In this document: piece after piece, positions 1 to 6,018 of the stretch
Numbering within the stretch: the first letter of the stretch is position 1
Layout of the letters: each line of letters starts with the position of its first letter
DNA from: Ilumatobacteraceae bacterium
Lineage (GTDB): Bacteria > Actinomycetota > Acidimicrobiia > Acidimicrobiales > Ilumatobacteraceae
Reading direction: 5' to 3'
DNA: 6,018 bases
Assembly (NCBI GenBank): GCA_016650435.1
Contig: JAENVT010000377.1
Span: 1 to 6,018, forward strand
Position numbers and translations under genes: made by a program
The notes under the pieces: generated by a model
Databases searched by the model: none
What the model was told of the DNA's origin: nothing
What the model saw: only the letters and a program-made list of their open reading frames with translations

Positions 1-165
1 CCGCGGACCGAGATGATCGGCAATCAGATCGAGCGCGATCTGCGTGGCAGCAGCCAGTCGCAGACGGGTGCGTCGCTGGTCCTGATGCTCTCGGCGATGT
101 TGCTGGTGCTGATGACCTACTACCTCGTCGTCACGGTGCGAGCGCAGCGATCGGTGGCCACATGA
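1..165 (+). CDS. potB: PotB-like ABC transporter permease, C-terminal end (partial)
   Basis: Frame 1 is open from the left edge to a TGA at 163-165 and gives the last 54 residues of a protein whose start lies outside the window. The visible part begins PRTEMIGNQIERDL and continues into a single hydrophobic stretch (about residues 23-46, ASLVLMLSAMLLVLMTYYLV) and a short basic tail. This is how PotB/PotH-type permeases end: a MIGN.I...F-like segment on the periplasmic side followed by the last membrane helix. The role would be one half of the membrane channel of a polyamine-type ABC importer. The stop codon overlaps the start of the next permease gene (ATGA at 162-165), which implies an operon and translational coupling. 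The subunit assignment leans on this neighbour as well as on the short sequence. The substrate cannot be read from the fragment. Confidence 0.8.
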   Translation, partial: PRTEMIGNQIERDLRGSSQSQTGASLVLMLSAMLLVLMTYYLVVTVRAQRSVAT

Positions 166-1028
166 GACGGAATCGACCGGGCCGGCACGCATTCGGTCTG
201 GCGGCGATCACGTGGTTGTATGTCCTGTGGTCGCTTGTACCCGTGCTGGTGGCCGTGCGGATCTCGTTCAACTCCGGCAAGAGCCGCTCAGCATTTCAAT
301 CGCCGTCGTTGCGCTGGTACTTCCACGATCCCCTTCAGTCGGTGTGGCACGACGACACGTTGCGGGTGCCGCTGAGAAACTCGCTCAAACTGGCGGCGCT
401 CAGCATGCTGTTCACGACGCCGATCGGGGTGACGATGGCGATTGGTTTGCAGCGGTGGCGAGGTCGCCTGTCGAAAGCATCTAACGCGTTGATGCTGTTC
501 CCGTTGGTGACACCCGAGATCGTGATGGGTGTTGCCCTGTTCCTCGTCTTCACCCAGGTCTATACTGGCGTGCCGCGTGGGTTCACGACCCAGCTTCTGG
601 GGCACATCACGTTCAGCATCTCGTACGTCGTCGTGATCGTTCGCGGTCGATTGGCAGCGATTGGTCCGCAGTACGAAGAGGCAGCGCGCGACCTCGGTGC
701 CAACCGATTGCAGGCAATGCGATTGGTCCTCTTGCCGCTGCTCGGGCCGGCGATCTTCGCGAGTGTGATGGTGGTGTTCGCCGGTTCGATCGACGACTTC
801 GTGATCTCATCGTTCTTGTCGACGGGTGCGTCCAGCGAAACGGTGCCGATGAAAATCTACTCCGGTGGACGGGCCACCGCGACCCCGGCGCTCAACGCAC
901 TCGCCACGCTCATGCTGGTGTTCACATTGGCTGCGGTAGCCCTGGCTGCCATCGTGATGCGGCGGATGCGTGCGCGCCAAGGTGGTGGCGAAGACGCCCA
1001 ACTCGGCAGCCTCGCCGCCGTCGGCTGA
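162..1028 (+). CDS. potC: PotC-like ABC transporter permease (polyamine-type importer)
   Basis: This 288-residue inner-membrane permease belongs to the binding-protein-dependent transport family (BPD_transp_1) and would form the channel with the PotB-like partner. About six hydrophobic segments are visible, near residues 11-33, 71-97, 108-133, 146-164, 190-220 and 246-266. The cytoplasmic EAA loop that docks on the ATPase is at about 172-196 (EEAARDLGAN, then LLPLLGP). The FPLVTPEIVMG stretch at 113-123 and SIDDFVISSF at 209-218 are hallmarks of PotC/PotI proteins. The length is normal for the family (about 260-290). The ATG at 162 overlaps the upstream stop. GGTGG five bases before it is only a weak ribosome binding site, so coupling is likely. 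Family knowledge points to spermidine/putrescine, but related permeases carry other small cationic or organic solutes, so the substrate is inferred. Oddly, the matching ATPase lies downstream on the opposite strand. Confidence 0.9.
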   Translation: MRRNRPGRHAFGLAAITWLYVLWSLVPVLVAVRISFNSGKSRSAFQSPSLRWYFHDPLQSVWHDDTLRVPLRNSLKLAALSMLFTTPIGVTMAIGLQRWRGRLSKASNALMLFPLVTPEIVMGVALFLVFTQVYTGVPRGFTTQLLGHITFSISYVVVIVRGRLAAIGPQYEEAARDLGANRLQAMRLVLLPLLGPAIFASVMVVFAGSIDDFVISSFLSTGASSETVPMKIYSGGRATATPALNALATLMLVFTLAAVALAAIVMRRMRARQGGGEDAQLGSLAAVG

Positions 1029-1037
1029 TCCGTCAGC
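1024..1037. other. Small stem-loop across two convergent stop codons
   Basis: GCTGA (1024-1028) and TCAGC (1033-1037) are perfect inverted copies around a TCCG loop, so the two stop codons (TGA on plus, TCA read as TGA on minus) pair with each other. The stem is only 5 bp and no T-run follows on either strand. It is at most a weak bidirectional end signal and may be chance. Confidence 0.2.
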
Positions 1038-2112
1038 TAGCCAGTACGCGGATCGCGTTCGGGGGCAGGTACGCGTCGACGGTCTCGCCTTCGGCGCCGC
1101 ACAGCGGTGATCCATCGTTGGCGACGAGAGCTTGCAACCTGTGCTCGCCCAGTCGCAGCAAGACCTGAGTCACTGCGCCGACGTAGACCCGCTGTTCGAC
1201 AACCGCTGGCACTGCTTCGACCTGGCCGTTGCCCAGTGGCGACAGCAGCACGCGCTCCGGACGAATCACGACCGTGCAGTCACCTGTTACGCCAAGCGTG
1301 TCGGCGGCATGCTCGGTGCCGTTGACGACAACTCGACCTGGTCTGGTGACTGTCGCCGGCAGCAGGTTGGCGACACCCAAGAAATCGGCGACGTACGCGC
1401 TGGCCGGGTCCTCGTAGGTCTCCTTCGGTGTACCGATCTGTTCGATCTCGCCGTCGTTCATCACGGCCAGGCGGTCGCTCATGGTCAGGGCTTCTTCTTG
1501 ATCGTGTGTGACGTACACGAACGTGATGCCAACATCTTGGTGCAGGGCACGCAACTCGATCTGCAGGGTCTTGCGCAGCTTGGCGTCGAGGGCACCTAGT
1601 GGTTCGTCGAGCAGCAACACCTTCGGACGCAGAACGAGGGCTCTGGCAAGGGCGACGCGCTGTTGCTGACCACCCGACAACTGGTGCGCCTTGCGCTTGC
1701 CGAAACCGGTGAGCCGCACCAGCTCCAGCGCCTCGCCGACCCGCTGTGTCGTCTCGGCTCTTGACGCCTTCTGGAAGCGCAGGCCGAACCCGACGTTGTC
1801 GGCAACGCTGAGGTGGGGGAACAGCGCGTAGCTCTGGAAGACGGTATTGACCGGCCTGTTCTCGGGGGCGACATCGACCATGTCGACGTCGTCGATGCGA
1901 ACCTCGCCGCTGTCTGCTGACTCGAATCCGCCGATCAACCGCAATGTCGTGGTCTTTCCGCAACCGCTGGGGCCGAGCAGTGAAAAGAACTCGCCTCGCT
2001 GGATGTTGAGGTTGATCCCCTTCAAGACGGGCGCCCTGTCGTAGGTCTTCGTCAGGTTGACCAGTTCGACGTGTCCACCCGGGCCATCGATCACGTGCTG
2101 GTTCGAACGCAT
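1033..2112 (-). CDS. potA: PotA-like ABC transporter ATP-binding protein
   Basis: This 359-residue cytoplasmic ATPase would power the polyamine-type importer. All nucleotide-binding motifs are intact: Walker A GPSGCGKT (47-54), Q-loop VFQSYALFPH (Q93), signature LSGGQQQR (145-152), Walker B VLLLDEP (165-171), D-loop GALD (173-176) and H-loop VTHDQEEAL (H203). A C-terminal TOBE-like region covers about 245-358 and includes IRPERV (283-288). Length and layout match PotA/CysA/FbpC-type ATPases, and the ENRPVNTVFQSYALFPH stretch is closest to PotA. The ATG at 2110-2112 is preceded by a weak AGAAAG ribosome binding site. The gene follows the EamA transporter gene on the same strand after 40 bp, so the two may share a transcript. 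It converges on the PotC-like gene with a 4-bp gap instead of sitting in the same operon. Pairing with those permeases is inferred from adjacency and subfamily; the substrate is not proven. Confidence 0.9.
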   Translation of the reverse strand: MRSNQHVIDGPGGHVELVNLTKTYDRAPVLKGINLNIQRGEFFSLLGPSGCGKTTTLRLIGGFESADSGEVRIDDVDMVDVAPENRPVNTVFQSYALFPHLSVADNVGFGLRFQKASRAETTQRVGEALELVRLTGFGKRKAHQLSGGQQQRVALARALVLRPKVLLLDEPLGALDAKLRKTLQIELRALHQDVGITFVYVTHDQEEALTMSDRLAVMNDGEIEQIGTPKETYEDPASAYVADFLGVANLLPATVTRPGRVVVNGTEHAADTLGVTGDCTVVIRPERVLLSPLGNGQVEAVPAVVEQRVYVGAVTQVLLRLGEHRLQALVANDGSPLCGAEGETVDAYLPPNAIRVLAS

Positions 2113-2152
2113 CGATACTTTCTAGCGCGTTTGCCGTGACTGCATCTTCGTA

Positions 2153-3076
2153 CTAGCCCTCTTGGATGGGCTGCACCGGACCTGGCGAGGTGTCGAGAAC
2201 GGCCTTGCCGACGACGGCGGCGAAGATGATTGCTCCACCGACGACAGTCGCTGCCTTCGGCGCGTCGCCGAGCACCAGAAACACCCACAACGGAACGAAC
2301 ACCATCTCGGTCTGGGCAAAGACGGTCATCGGGACGGCCGGAACGGTTCGCGACCCGCGGTTGAACAGCGTGGTTCCGACGACGATGAACACAGCGCCGT
2401 GCAGCAGAGCGAGTCCCATGTCCTTTGCCGGCGGGAACAGCGTCTTGCCTTGCGCGAGCGTGATGACGGAACACAGCACGATCATTGCCGCTGCATAGCC
2501 CGACAACACCGGTGACCAGTCTGCTTTCGGGTTGGAGCGCACGCTGATGGTGTAGATGGCGAAGCCGACCGACGCGGTGAGCGCGGCGATGTTGCCGACC
2601 ATGTTGCCAGCGTGCAGATCGCCAAAGACCGTCACGACGAGTCCGACCGTTGCGACAAGAATCGCGCCGAGCGTCACTCGCGACAGACGTTCACCGAGAA
2701 CGATCCTGGCGAGCACTACTGCAGCCAGCGGGGTGACCGAGCCGAGGAACGATGCATTGGCTGCGGTCGTCGTCTTGACCGCGTACACGAACATGAACGA
2801 AGCGAGCAGCAGACCGAAGTCGGCCGACAGCATCCACTTGCCCGACGTGTAGGCCTTCGGAAGCAGCATCGGCTCTCGACGTAGAGCAGCCATCACTTCC
2901 ATTACCACCAAGACCCCGACCGATCTCCAGATCAAGTATTGAAAGGCGTCGGTGTGCTTGGCCATGCGTGCCGCAACCGCGCCGAAGCTCCACACCACAC
3001 CGGCACCCAGCGCCATCGCGGACGCGGCGATCGGGATGCGCATCACGTGTGGGGAGGTTGTCGCACTGGCTGTCAT
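2153..3076 (-). CDS. EamA/DMT-family membrane transporter
   Basis: This 307-residue, very hydrophobic protein has the two-fold layout of the drug/metabolite transporter superfamily: about ten membrane segments in two EamA repeats, roughly residues 15-150 and 160-290. The end of repeat one shows the family pattern of small residues, proline and a conserved glutamate (TPLAAVVLARIVLGERLS, 115-132). Repeat two has the equivalent TEMVFVPLWVFLVLGD (256-271). Such proteins export or exchange small metabolites such as amino acids or their derivatives; nothing in the sequence fixes the substrate. The ATG at 3074-3076 gives a normal family length but has no clear Shine-Dalgarno in front of it; Met12 is a possible alternative. 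The 141 bp upstream, back to the regulator's stop, are non-coding and probably hold its own promoter, although I cannot point to convincing hexamers. The PotA-like gene follows after 40 bp. Confidence 0.88.
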   Translation of the reverse strand: MTASATTSPHVMRIPIAASAMALGAGVVWSFGAVAARMAKHTDAFQYLIWRSVGVLVVMEVMAALRREPMLLPKAYTSGKWMLSADFGLLLASFMFVYAVKTTTAANASFLGSVTPLAAVVLARIVLGERLSRVTLGAILVATVGLVVTVFGDLHAGNMVGNIAALTASVGFAIYTISVRSNPKADWSPVLSGYAAAMIVLCSVITLAQGKTLFPPAKDMGLALLHGAVFIVVGTTLFNRGSRTVPAVPMTVFAQTEMVFVPLWVFLVLGDAPKAATVVGGAIIFAAVVGKAVLDTSPGPVQPIQEG

Positions 3077-3217
3077 TGGATGGCTCGCTCACGATTCCCA
3101 GTGACGTGTTCACGCGCCGGCGGGCTGCGTCGATCGTACCCCCGCCTCCCATTTCCATCCCGTCGATCGGCTGCCTTGTTGATCGAGAACTGTGTGCGAT
3201 TCGATCGGACCGTGTGA

Positions 3218-4024
3218 TCAGCCGTCCCGGGTCTGTGCCAAAGCGTGCAGCATCTGATCGCTGGCGTCGTCCGCCGGGAAAAACAGCTCGATCGCCAGTT
3301 CGTCGATCGTGACGTCGAGCGGCGTGCCGAACGTTGTCAATGTGGTGAACAAGGAGAGCTGGCCCAGGGGAGTCGCCAATTGAAACGGAACCAGGATCGG
3401 TGGTTCATCGCGGCGATTGTCATCAATGAGTGGAGCAATCTGGACAACGTTCGGATAGTTCGACACCTCATCGAGCAACCCCACCAGGGTCGGGTCGCCG
3501 GTCACCACGATGGAGCGCCGCAATTGGCCGAGGAGGTATGTCGCCCAGTCGGTGAAGTTGGTTGTGCGACGCGCCAGACCGTCGGGATGCAAACACAGCC
3601 GGTACACGTTCATCGGCGGGCCGAGCACGTGGTCGGGTATGCCCTGAGCAAGCATCAGGCCGGCGCGGTTGACCATCGCCACGTTCCATTGGCGGTCGAT
3701 CACCGCGCCCGGATAGGGATCGTGGGCATCGAGCATCCGTTGGATGGAGGAGCGCACGTTCGCCATCGCCGGATCGTCGAGCGACAGCTGCGAGAACCGC
3801 GGCGCGTATCCGGCTGCCAACAGCAAACCGTTGCGCTCGCGCAGGGGAACGTCGAGGTGATGGGCGAGGGCGAGCACGAGCTCGACACTGGGCCGCGAGC
3901 GGCCGGTCTCGACGAAACTGAGATGACGGGTCGACACGCCGACGTCGAGTGCCAGATCCATCTGGCTACGGCGACGCCGGGTGCGCCAATCGCGCAGGAG
4001 TTCTCCCACCGGTGGTCGGGCCAT
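3218..4024 (-). CDS. MmyB-like XRE-family transcriptional regulator
   Basis: This 268-residue cytoplasmic DNA-binding protein has an N-terminal XRE/Cro-type helix-turn-helix at about 6-62 (MDLALDVGVSTRHLSFVETG at 22-41 spans the two recognition elements). A C-terminal MmyB-like ligand-binding domain follows at about 98-262, with family-typical LDAHDPYPGAVIDRQWNVAMVN (98-119, read here in two parts: LDAHDPYPGAV and IDRQWNVAMVN) and ELAIELFFPADDAS (242-255). A member of this family from Chloroflexus was reported to bind a fatty-acid-like ligand; whether this one does is unknown. The frame stays open upstream to an ATG at 4249, but that 75-residue extension has no domain and would overlap the divergent gene. 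The ATG at 4022-4024 places the HTH at the usual distance from the N-terminus. It lacks a Shine-Dalgarno, and a TACAGT six bases upstream suggests a leaderless message. The regulator probably acts on itself and on the divergent NTF2-like gene. Confidence 0.9.
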   Translation of the reverse strand: MARPPVGELLRDWRTRRRRSQMDLALDVGVSTRHLSFVETGRSRPSVELVLALAHHLDVPLRERNGLLLAAGYAPRFSQLSLDDPAMANVRSSIQRMLDAHDPYPGAVIDRQWNVAMVNRAGLMLAQGIPDHVLGPPMNVYRLCLHPDGLARRTTNFTDWATYLLGQLRRSIVVTGDPTLVGLLDEVSNYPNVVQIAPLIDDNRRDEPPILVPFQLATPLGQLSLFTTLTTFGTPLDVTIDELAIELFFPADDASDQMLHALAQTRDG

Positions 4025-4030
4025 CGTGCC

Positions 4031-4036
4031 ACTGTA
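4031..4036 (-). promoter_or_regulatory. Possible -10 element of the regulator, leaderless mRNA
   Basis: On the minus strand this reads TACAGT, a fair match to the -10 consensus, and ends 6 bases before the chosen ATG at 4024, which has no ribosome binding site. That geometry fits transcription starting at or next to the start codon, as is frequent in actinobacteria. No good -35 hexamer lies 16-18 bases upstream, so the call is tentative. Confidence 0.3.
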
Positions 4037-4057
4037 CGAACGATTGCTCGCCCGCAC

Positions 4058-4076
4058 CATGACCTGACAGGTAATG
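4058..4076. promoter_or_regulatory. Operator candidate 1: 19-bp palindrome
   Basis: CATGACCTGACAGGTAATG is centred on A4067 and 8 of its 9 base pairs match; the core ACCTG-A-CAGGT (4062-4072) is perfect. It lies 34-52 bp before the regulator's start codon, where the -35 region would be if that message is leaderless. The CTGACA at 4064-4069 inside it is also a 5/6 match to a -35 box reading toward the NTF2-like gene. Autoregulation by the MmyB-like protein is the natural inference from the divergent layout. Confidence 0.6.
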
Positions 4077-4088
4077 CAATCGGTTCGG

Positions 4089-4109
4089 CGATGACCCCAG
4101 GGGTAATCG
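4089..4109. promoter_or_regulatory. Operator candidate 2: 21-bp palindrome
   Basis: This element is centred on A4099; 9 of its 10 base pairs match and the core ACCCC-A-GGGGT (4094-4104) is perfect. It shares the frame ATGACC-N5-GGTAAT with candidate 1, including the same single mismatched pair (G opposite A), so the two are direct copies of one imperfectly symmetric site. The centres are 32 bp apart, close to three helical turns. It ends 33 bp before the NTF2-like start codon, where it could overlap the -10/start region of that gene. Confidence 0.6.
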
Positions 4110-4130
4110 TCACGGCTACTGGCGAGGCGC

Positions 4131-4137
4131 AAGGTGG
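4131..4137 (+). promoter_or_regulatory. Ribosome binding site that decides the NTF2-like start
   Basis: AAGGTGG lies five bases before the ATG at 4143-4145, a good Shine-Dalgarno distance. It also contains the alternative in-frame GTG start at 4134-4136, which would have no site of its own. The ATG is therefore preferred. Confidence 0.65.
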
Positions 4138-4142
4138 CGAAC

Positions 4143-4547
4143 ATGACAAACACCACCGACACCACAACAACTGACACCCGATCAGGCACTGCGAACATCG
4201 ATCTGCATCTCGAGGCATACGCACTCGACGATGCCGCTCGCCGTGACACGCTCGTCGCAACCGCCTGGAACGCCGACGGCGAGTTGCTCGATCCGCCGCT
4301 CGAGGGTCACGGTCGTGCCGAGATCAGCGCACTGGCCGAGGTTGTGCTGACTCACTACGCCGGACACCGCTTCGTGCGTACCACTGCCGTTGATTCGCAC
4401 CACGGATTCGCCCGCTACGGATGGGACTTAACGAGCGCTGATGGAACCGTCGCAGTCAGCGGCGTCGACGTCGTGCAGTTCGACGCGGAAGGCAAGTTGC
4501 TGCGCGTCGTCGGATTCTTTGGTCCGCTCGAGCCCGTCGCTGCGTGA
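4143..4547 (+). CDS. NTF2/SnoaL-like small protein
   Basis: This 134-residue soluble protein is probably of the NTF2-like (SnoaL-like) cone fold, judged from its length and pattern: an N-terminal helical part (about 19-42, IDLHLEAYALDDAARRD), a helix at 57-72 (RAEISALAEVVLTHY) and three C-terminal strands (77-84, 88-97 and 103-127, ending KLLRVVGFFGPL). These folds form a pocket that serves enzymes, for example polyketide cyclases or hydroxysteroid isomerases, or only binds ligand. I cannot assign a reaction; the His/Asp residues at D84, H86, H87 and D95 are possible pocket residues. The first 14 residues are threonine-rich and probably disordered. The gene is divergent from the MmyB-like regulator with two palindromes between them, so it is the likely regulated target. 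The family pairing is common in Actinobacteria, where a short-chain dehydrogenase often takes this place instead. Confidence 0.8.
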   Translation: MTNTTDTTTTDTRSGTANIDLHLEAYALDDAARRDTLVATAWNADGELLDPPLEGHGRAEISALAEVVLTHYAGHRFVRTTAVDSHHGFARYGWDLTSADGTVAVSGVDVVQFDAEGKLLRVVGFFGPLEPVAA

Positions 4548-4567
4548 ACCGTCTGCGTGCCGGGCTC
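4530..4567. terminator. Possible bidirectional stem-loop between convergent genes
   Basis: GAGCCCG (4530-4536, in the last codons of the NTF2-like gene) and CGGGCTC (4561-4567, next to the DUF885 stop) form a perfect 7-bp GC-rich stem around a 24-base loop. The loop holds a direct repeat of CTGCGTG (4540-4546 and 4553-4559). There is no T-run on either strand, so this is at best a non-canonical end signal for the two transcripts that meet here with 22 bp between stop codons. Confidence 0.3.
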
Positions 4568-4569
4568 CT

Positions 4570-6018
4570 CTAACGCGCGAGTTCGGCACGCAGCTGGTCG
4601 AGGCCGATTGCCCCGAGGCGCAACGCCTTCGTATGCCAGGCCTTCATGTCGAACGTCTCGCCCGCGCCCGACTGGGCGCGGGCGTCGTCGCGGGCGGCGA
4701 CCCATTCGCGTTGACCGATCTTGTAGCTGATGGCCTGCGCCGGCCAGCCGAGGTAGCGATCGATTTCACTGCGCATGAAGTCCGCGGTGTGCCCGGTCTC
4801 CTTGACGGAGAATTCGAAGGCCATTTCGGGTGTCCACGTCTCGCCGCCGTGAAAGGCGGTGCCGTCGTTCAGCGTGGTGCCGTCGGGAATCTTCTTGCCG
4901 AGGTGCATGCCGATGTCGATGATCACCCGGACCGTGCGCAACATTTGGGCACCGAGGAACCCGAGTCGATAGTCGGGGTTCTCGAACCATCCGAACTCGT
5001 CGCAGAGTTGCTCGGCATACAGTGCCCAACCCTCACCATGACCGGGGATGAAGCTGCTGCGCTGAATGCGGCTCAGCGACGCGGCTTGCACCTTCGCGTA
5101 GCCGATCTGCAGATGATGACCGGGTACCGACTCGTGGTAGCAGGTCGTGACCTCGCCCCAACGCGGAAACATCGTGCGGCCAAGAGTTGGGTACCACGTG
5201 CGGCCGGGACGACTGAAGTCTTCGGACGGACCGGTGTAGTAGGCCGCTGCCGCTGAGCCTTCGGGAGGAATCAGTGCCTCGCAACGATCCATCACCGCAG
5301 GAATCTCGAAGTGCTCCTGGCTGCGCGCCAACGCCTCGTCGGTCAGCGCTTGCAGCCACGCTTGGTACGCAGCGGGGCTGTGCTCGGCGCGCGCTGGATC
5401 GGTGTCGAGCAGTTCGGTGACTTCGGCGAAGCCCGCACCCGGCCGGATCTGTGCGCATGTCGCAGCGATCTCGGATCGTAGATATTGAAAGTCGGTCCAC
5501 GCCCAGTCGTACATCTCTTGCGGATCGAGGTCGGCGCCCAACATTGTCCGTACGCCGACTCGGTAGCGCTCGGGCCCGCACCCATCGGCTTCGTCGGCGT
5601 CGGGCGCGTACTGATGCCGCAGATACGCGGCGAAGTCGCCATATGCGATGTTGGCATTGTCGGCACGATCACGAATCTGGTCCTGCAGGGCTGCAGGCAG
5701 ATCGGTCTGGGTTGCGGCCTCGTCGGCGAGGCTGTCGAACCAACGATTGGCGGCCCATGTCGCGCACTGATCTGCCGCGGCGATGGCCTGGCGACGAGCT
5801 GCCACGGTGCCGTCTTTGCGACCAACTTCGTACGTCTCGCGCAGTCCGTCGAGCGCCGCGGGGACGCCGAGCAAGCGAGCAGCAATGTTGCTCCACGCCC
5901 CCTCGCCAACGCGGGGCATGAGGTCGAACGTGGAGCGCAGGGTGGTGGTCGGTGAAGCGATGGCTCGTACCGTGCGCTTCCACTCGCCGGCGTCGTGCGC
6001 GAGCAACATCGTCGCGAA
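4570..6018 (-). CDS. DUF885-family metallopeptidase-like protein (N-terminus cut)
   Basis: The frame is open from the right edge to a TAG at 4570-4572. A Met occurs at 6009, but the three codons before it are also open (F-A-T) and the protein already starts inside the conserved part (LLAHDAGEW), so the true start lies beyond the window. The usual family length of roughly 550 suggests that tens of residues are missing. Counting from that Met, the 479 residues carry the DUF885 hallmark HESVPGHH (292-299), a gluzincin-like HExxxGHH site, followed by GHGEGWALYAE (323-333), whose glutamates could complete metal binding, and GQREW (432-436) near the end. The family is thought to be zinc peptidases, but substrates are mostly unknown. 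No signal peptide can be judged because the N-terminus is absent. It converges on the NTF2-like gene and shows no functional link to its neighbours. Confidence 0.88.
   Translation of the reverse strand, partial: FATMLLAHDAGEWKRTVRAIASPTTTLRSTFDLMPRVGEGAWSNIAARLLGVPAALDGLRETYEVGRKDGTVAARRQAIAAADQCATWAANRWFDSLADEAATQTDLPAALQDQIRDRADNANIAYGDFAAYLRHQYAPDADEADGCGPERYRVGVRTMLGADLDPQEMYDWAWTDFQYLRSEIAATCAQIRPGAGFAEVTELLDTDPARAEHSPAAYQAWLQALTDEALARSQEHFEIPAVMDRCEALIPPEGSAAAAYYTGPSEDFSRPGRTWYPTLGRTMFPRWGEVTTCYHESVPGHHLQIGYAKVQAASLSRIQRSSFIPGHGEGWALYAEQLCDEFGWFENPDYRLGFLGAQMLRTVRVIIDIGMHLGKKIPDGTTLNDGTAFHGGETWTPEMAFEFSVKETGHTADFMRSEIDRYLGWPAQAISYKIGQREWVAARDDARAQSGAGETFDMKAWHTKALRLGAIGLDQLRAELAR

Noticed and set aside
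1132..1599. A 155-residue plus-strand open frame opposite the PotA-like gene
   Set aside because: It is antisense to a complete ATPase with all motifs, and its composition fits a shadow frame.
3101..3113. GTGA-N5-TCAC dyad upstream of the EamA gene
   Set aside because: Only four paired bases per arm with a mismatched centre; too short to call an operator.
3131..3207. Cluster of CGATCG-type words (3131, 3164, 3202, plus TGATCGA at 3180) in the gap before the EamA gene
   Set aside because: Spacing is irregular and the same GATC-containing words are common across this window (for example several in the first 60 bases), so it looks like base-composition background rather than an array of sites.
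4134..4142. Alternative GTG start for the NTF2-like gene
   Set aside because: The GTG lies inside the Shine-Dalgarno of the ATG at 4143 and has no site of its own.
3245..4174. A 309-residue plus-strand open frame opposite the regulator gene
   Set aside because: It is antisense to a well-supported gene, shows no recognisable domain, and is rich in His, Gln and Arg as expected from the complement of GC-rich codons.
4441..5256. A 271-residue plus-strand open frame opposite the DUF885 gene
   Set aside because: It begins inside the NTF2-like gene in another frame and is antisense to conserved DUF885 sequence; no domain is visible.

Overview
The window looks like chromosomal DNA from a high-GC bacterium, most likely an actinobacterium. 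The evidence is the GC-rich sequence with G/C-ending codons, short gaps and ATGA start/stop overlaps, and an MmyB-like regulator paired divergently with an NTF2/SnoaL-like gene, an arrangement typical of Actinobacteria. A finer placement (for example Acidimicrobiia) would be a guess. I see no rRNA, tRNA, insertion sequence, CRISPR array or prophage gene. All six genes are intact or are cut only by a window edge.

Layout, left to right. (1) 1-1028, plus strand: the last 54 codons of a PotB-like permease and a complete PotC-like permease, joined by an ATGA overlap. These are the two membrane subunits of a polyamine-type (spermidine/putrescine) ABC importer. (2) 1033-3076, minus strand: a PotA-like ATPase preceded, 40 bp upstream, by an EamA/DMT-family transporter. 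The ATPase meets the permeases tail to tail with only 4 bp between the stop codons, so the importer appears to be built from two converging transcripts. (3) 3218-4547: a divergent pair made of an MmyB-like XRE-family regulator (minus) and a small NTF2/SnoaL-like protein (plus). The 118-bp gap between them carries two near-identical palindromes, 32 bp centre to centre, which are the best operator candidates in the window. (4) 4570-6018, minus strand: a DUF885-family metallopeptidase-like protein, missing its N-terminus at the right edge and converging on the NTF2-like gene.

How the parts probably work together: the PotB/PotC/PotA-type subunits would form one importer that lacks only its periplasmic/lipoprotein binding protein, which is not in this window. 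The EamA transporter shares a strand with the ATPase and may be co-transcribed with it. The MmyB-like regulator probably controls itself and the NTF2-like gene through the twin palindromes. The DUF885 gene appears to be an independent unit. The most notable non-coding observation is the twin operator; the most notable organisational one is the split transporter. Nothing here clearly amounts to a wholly new biological system.
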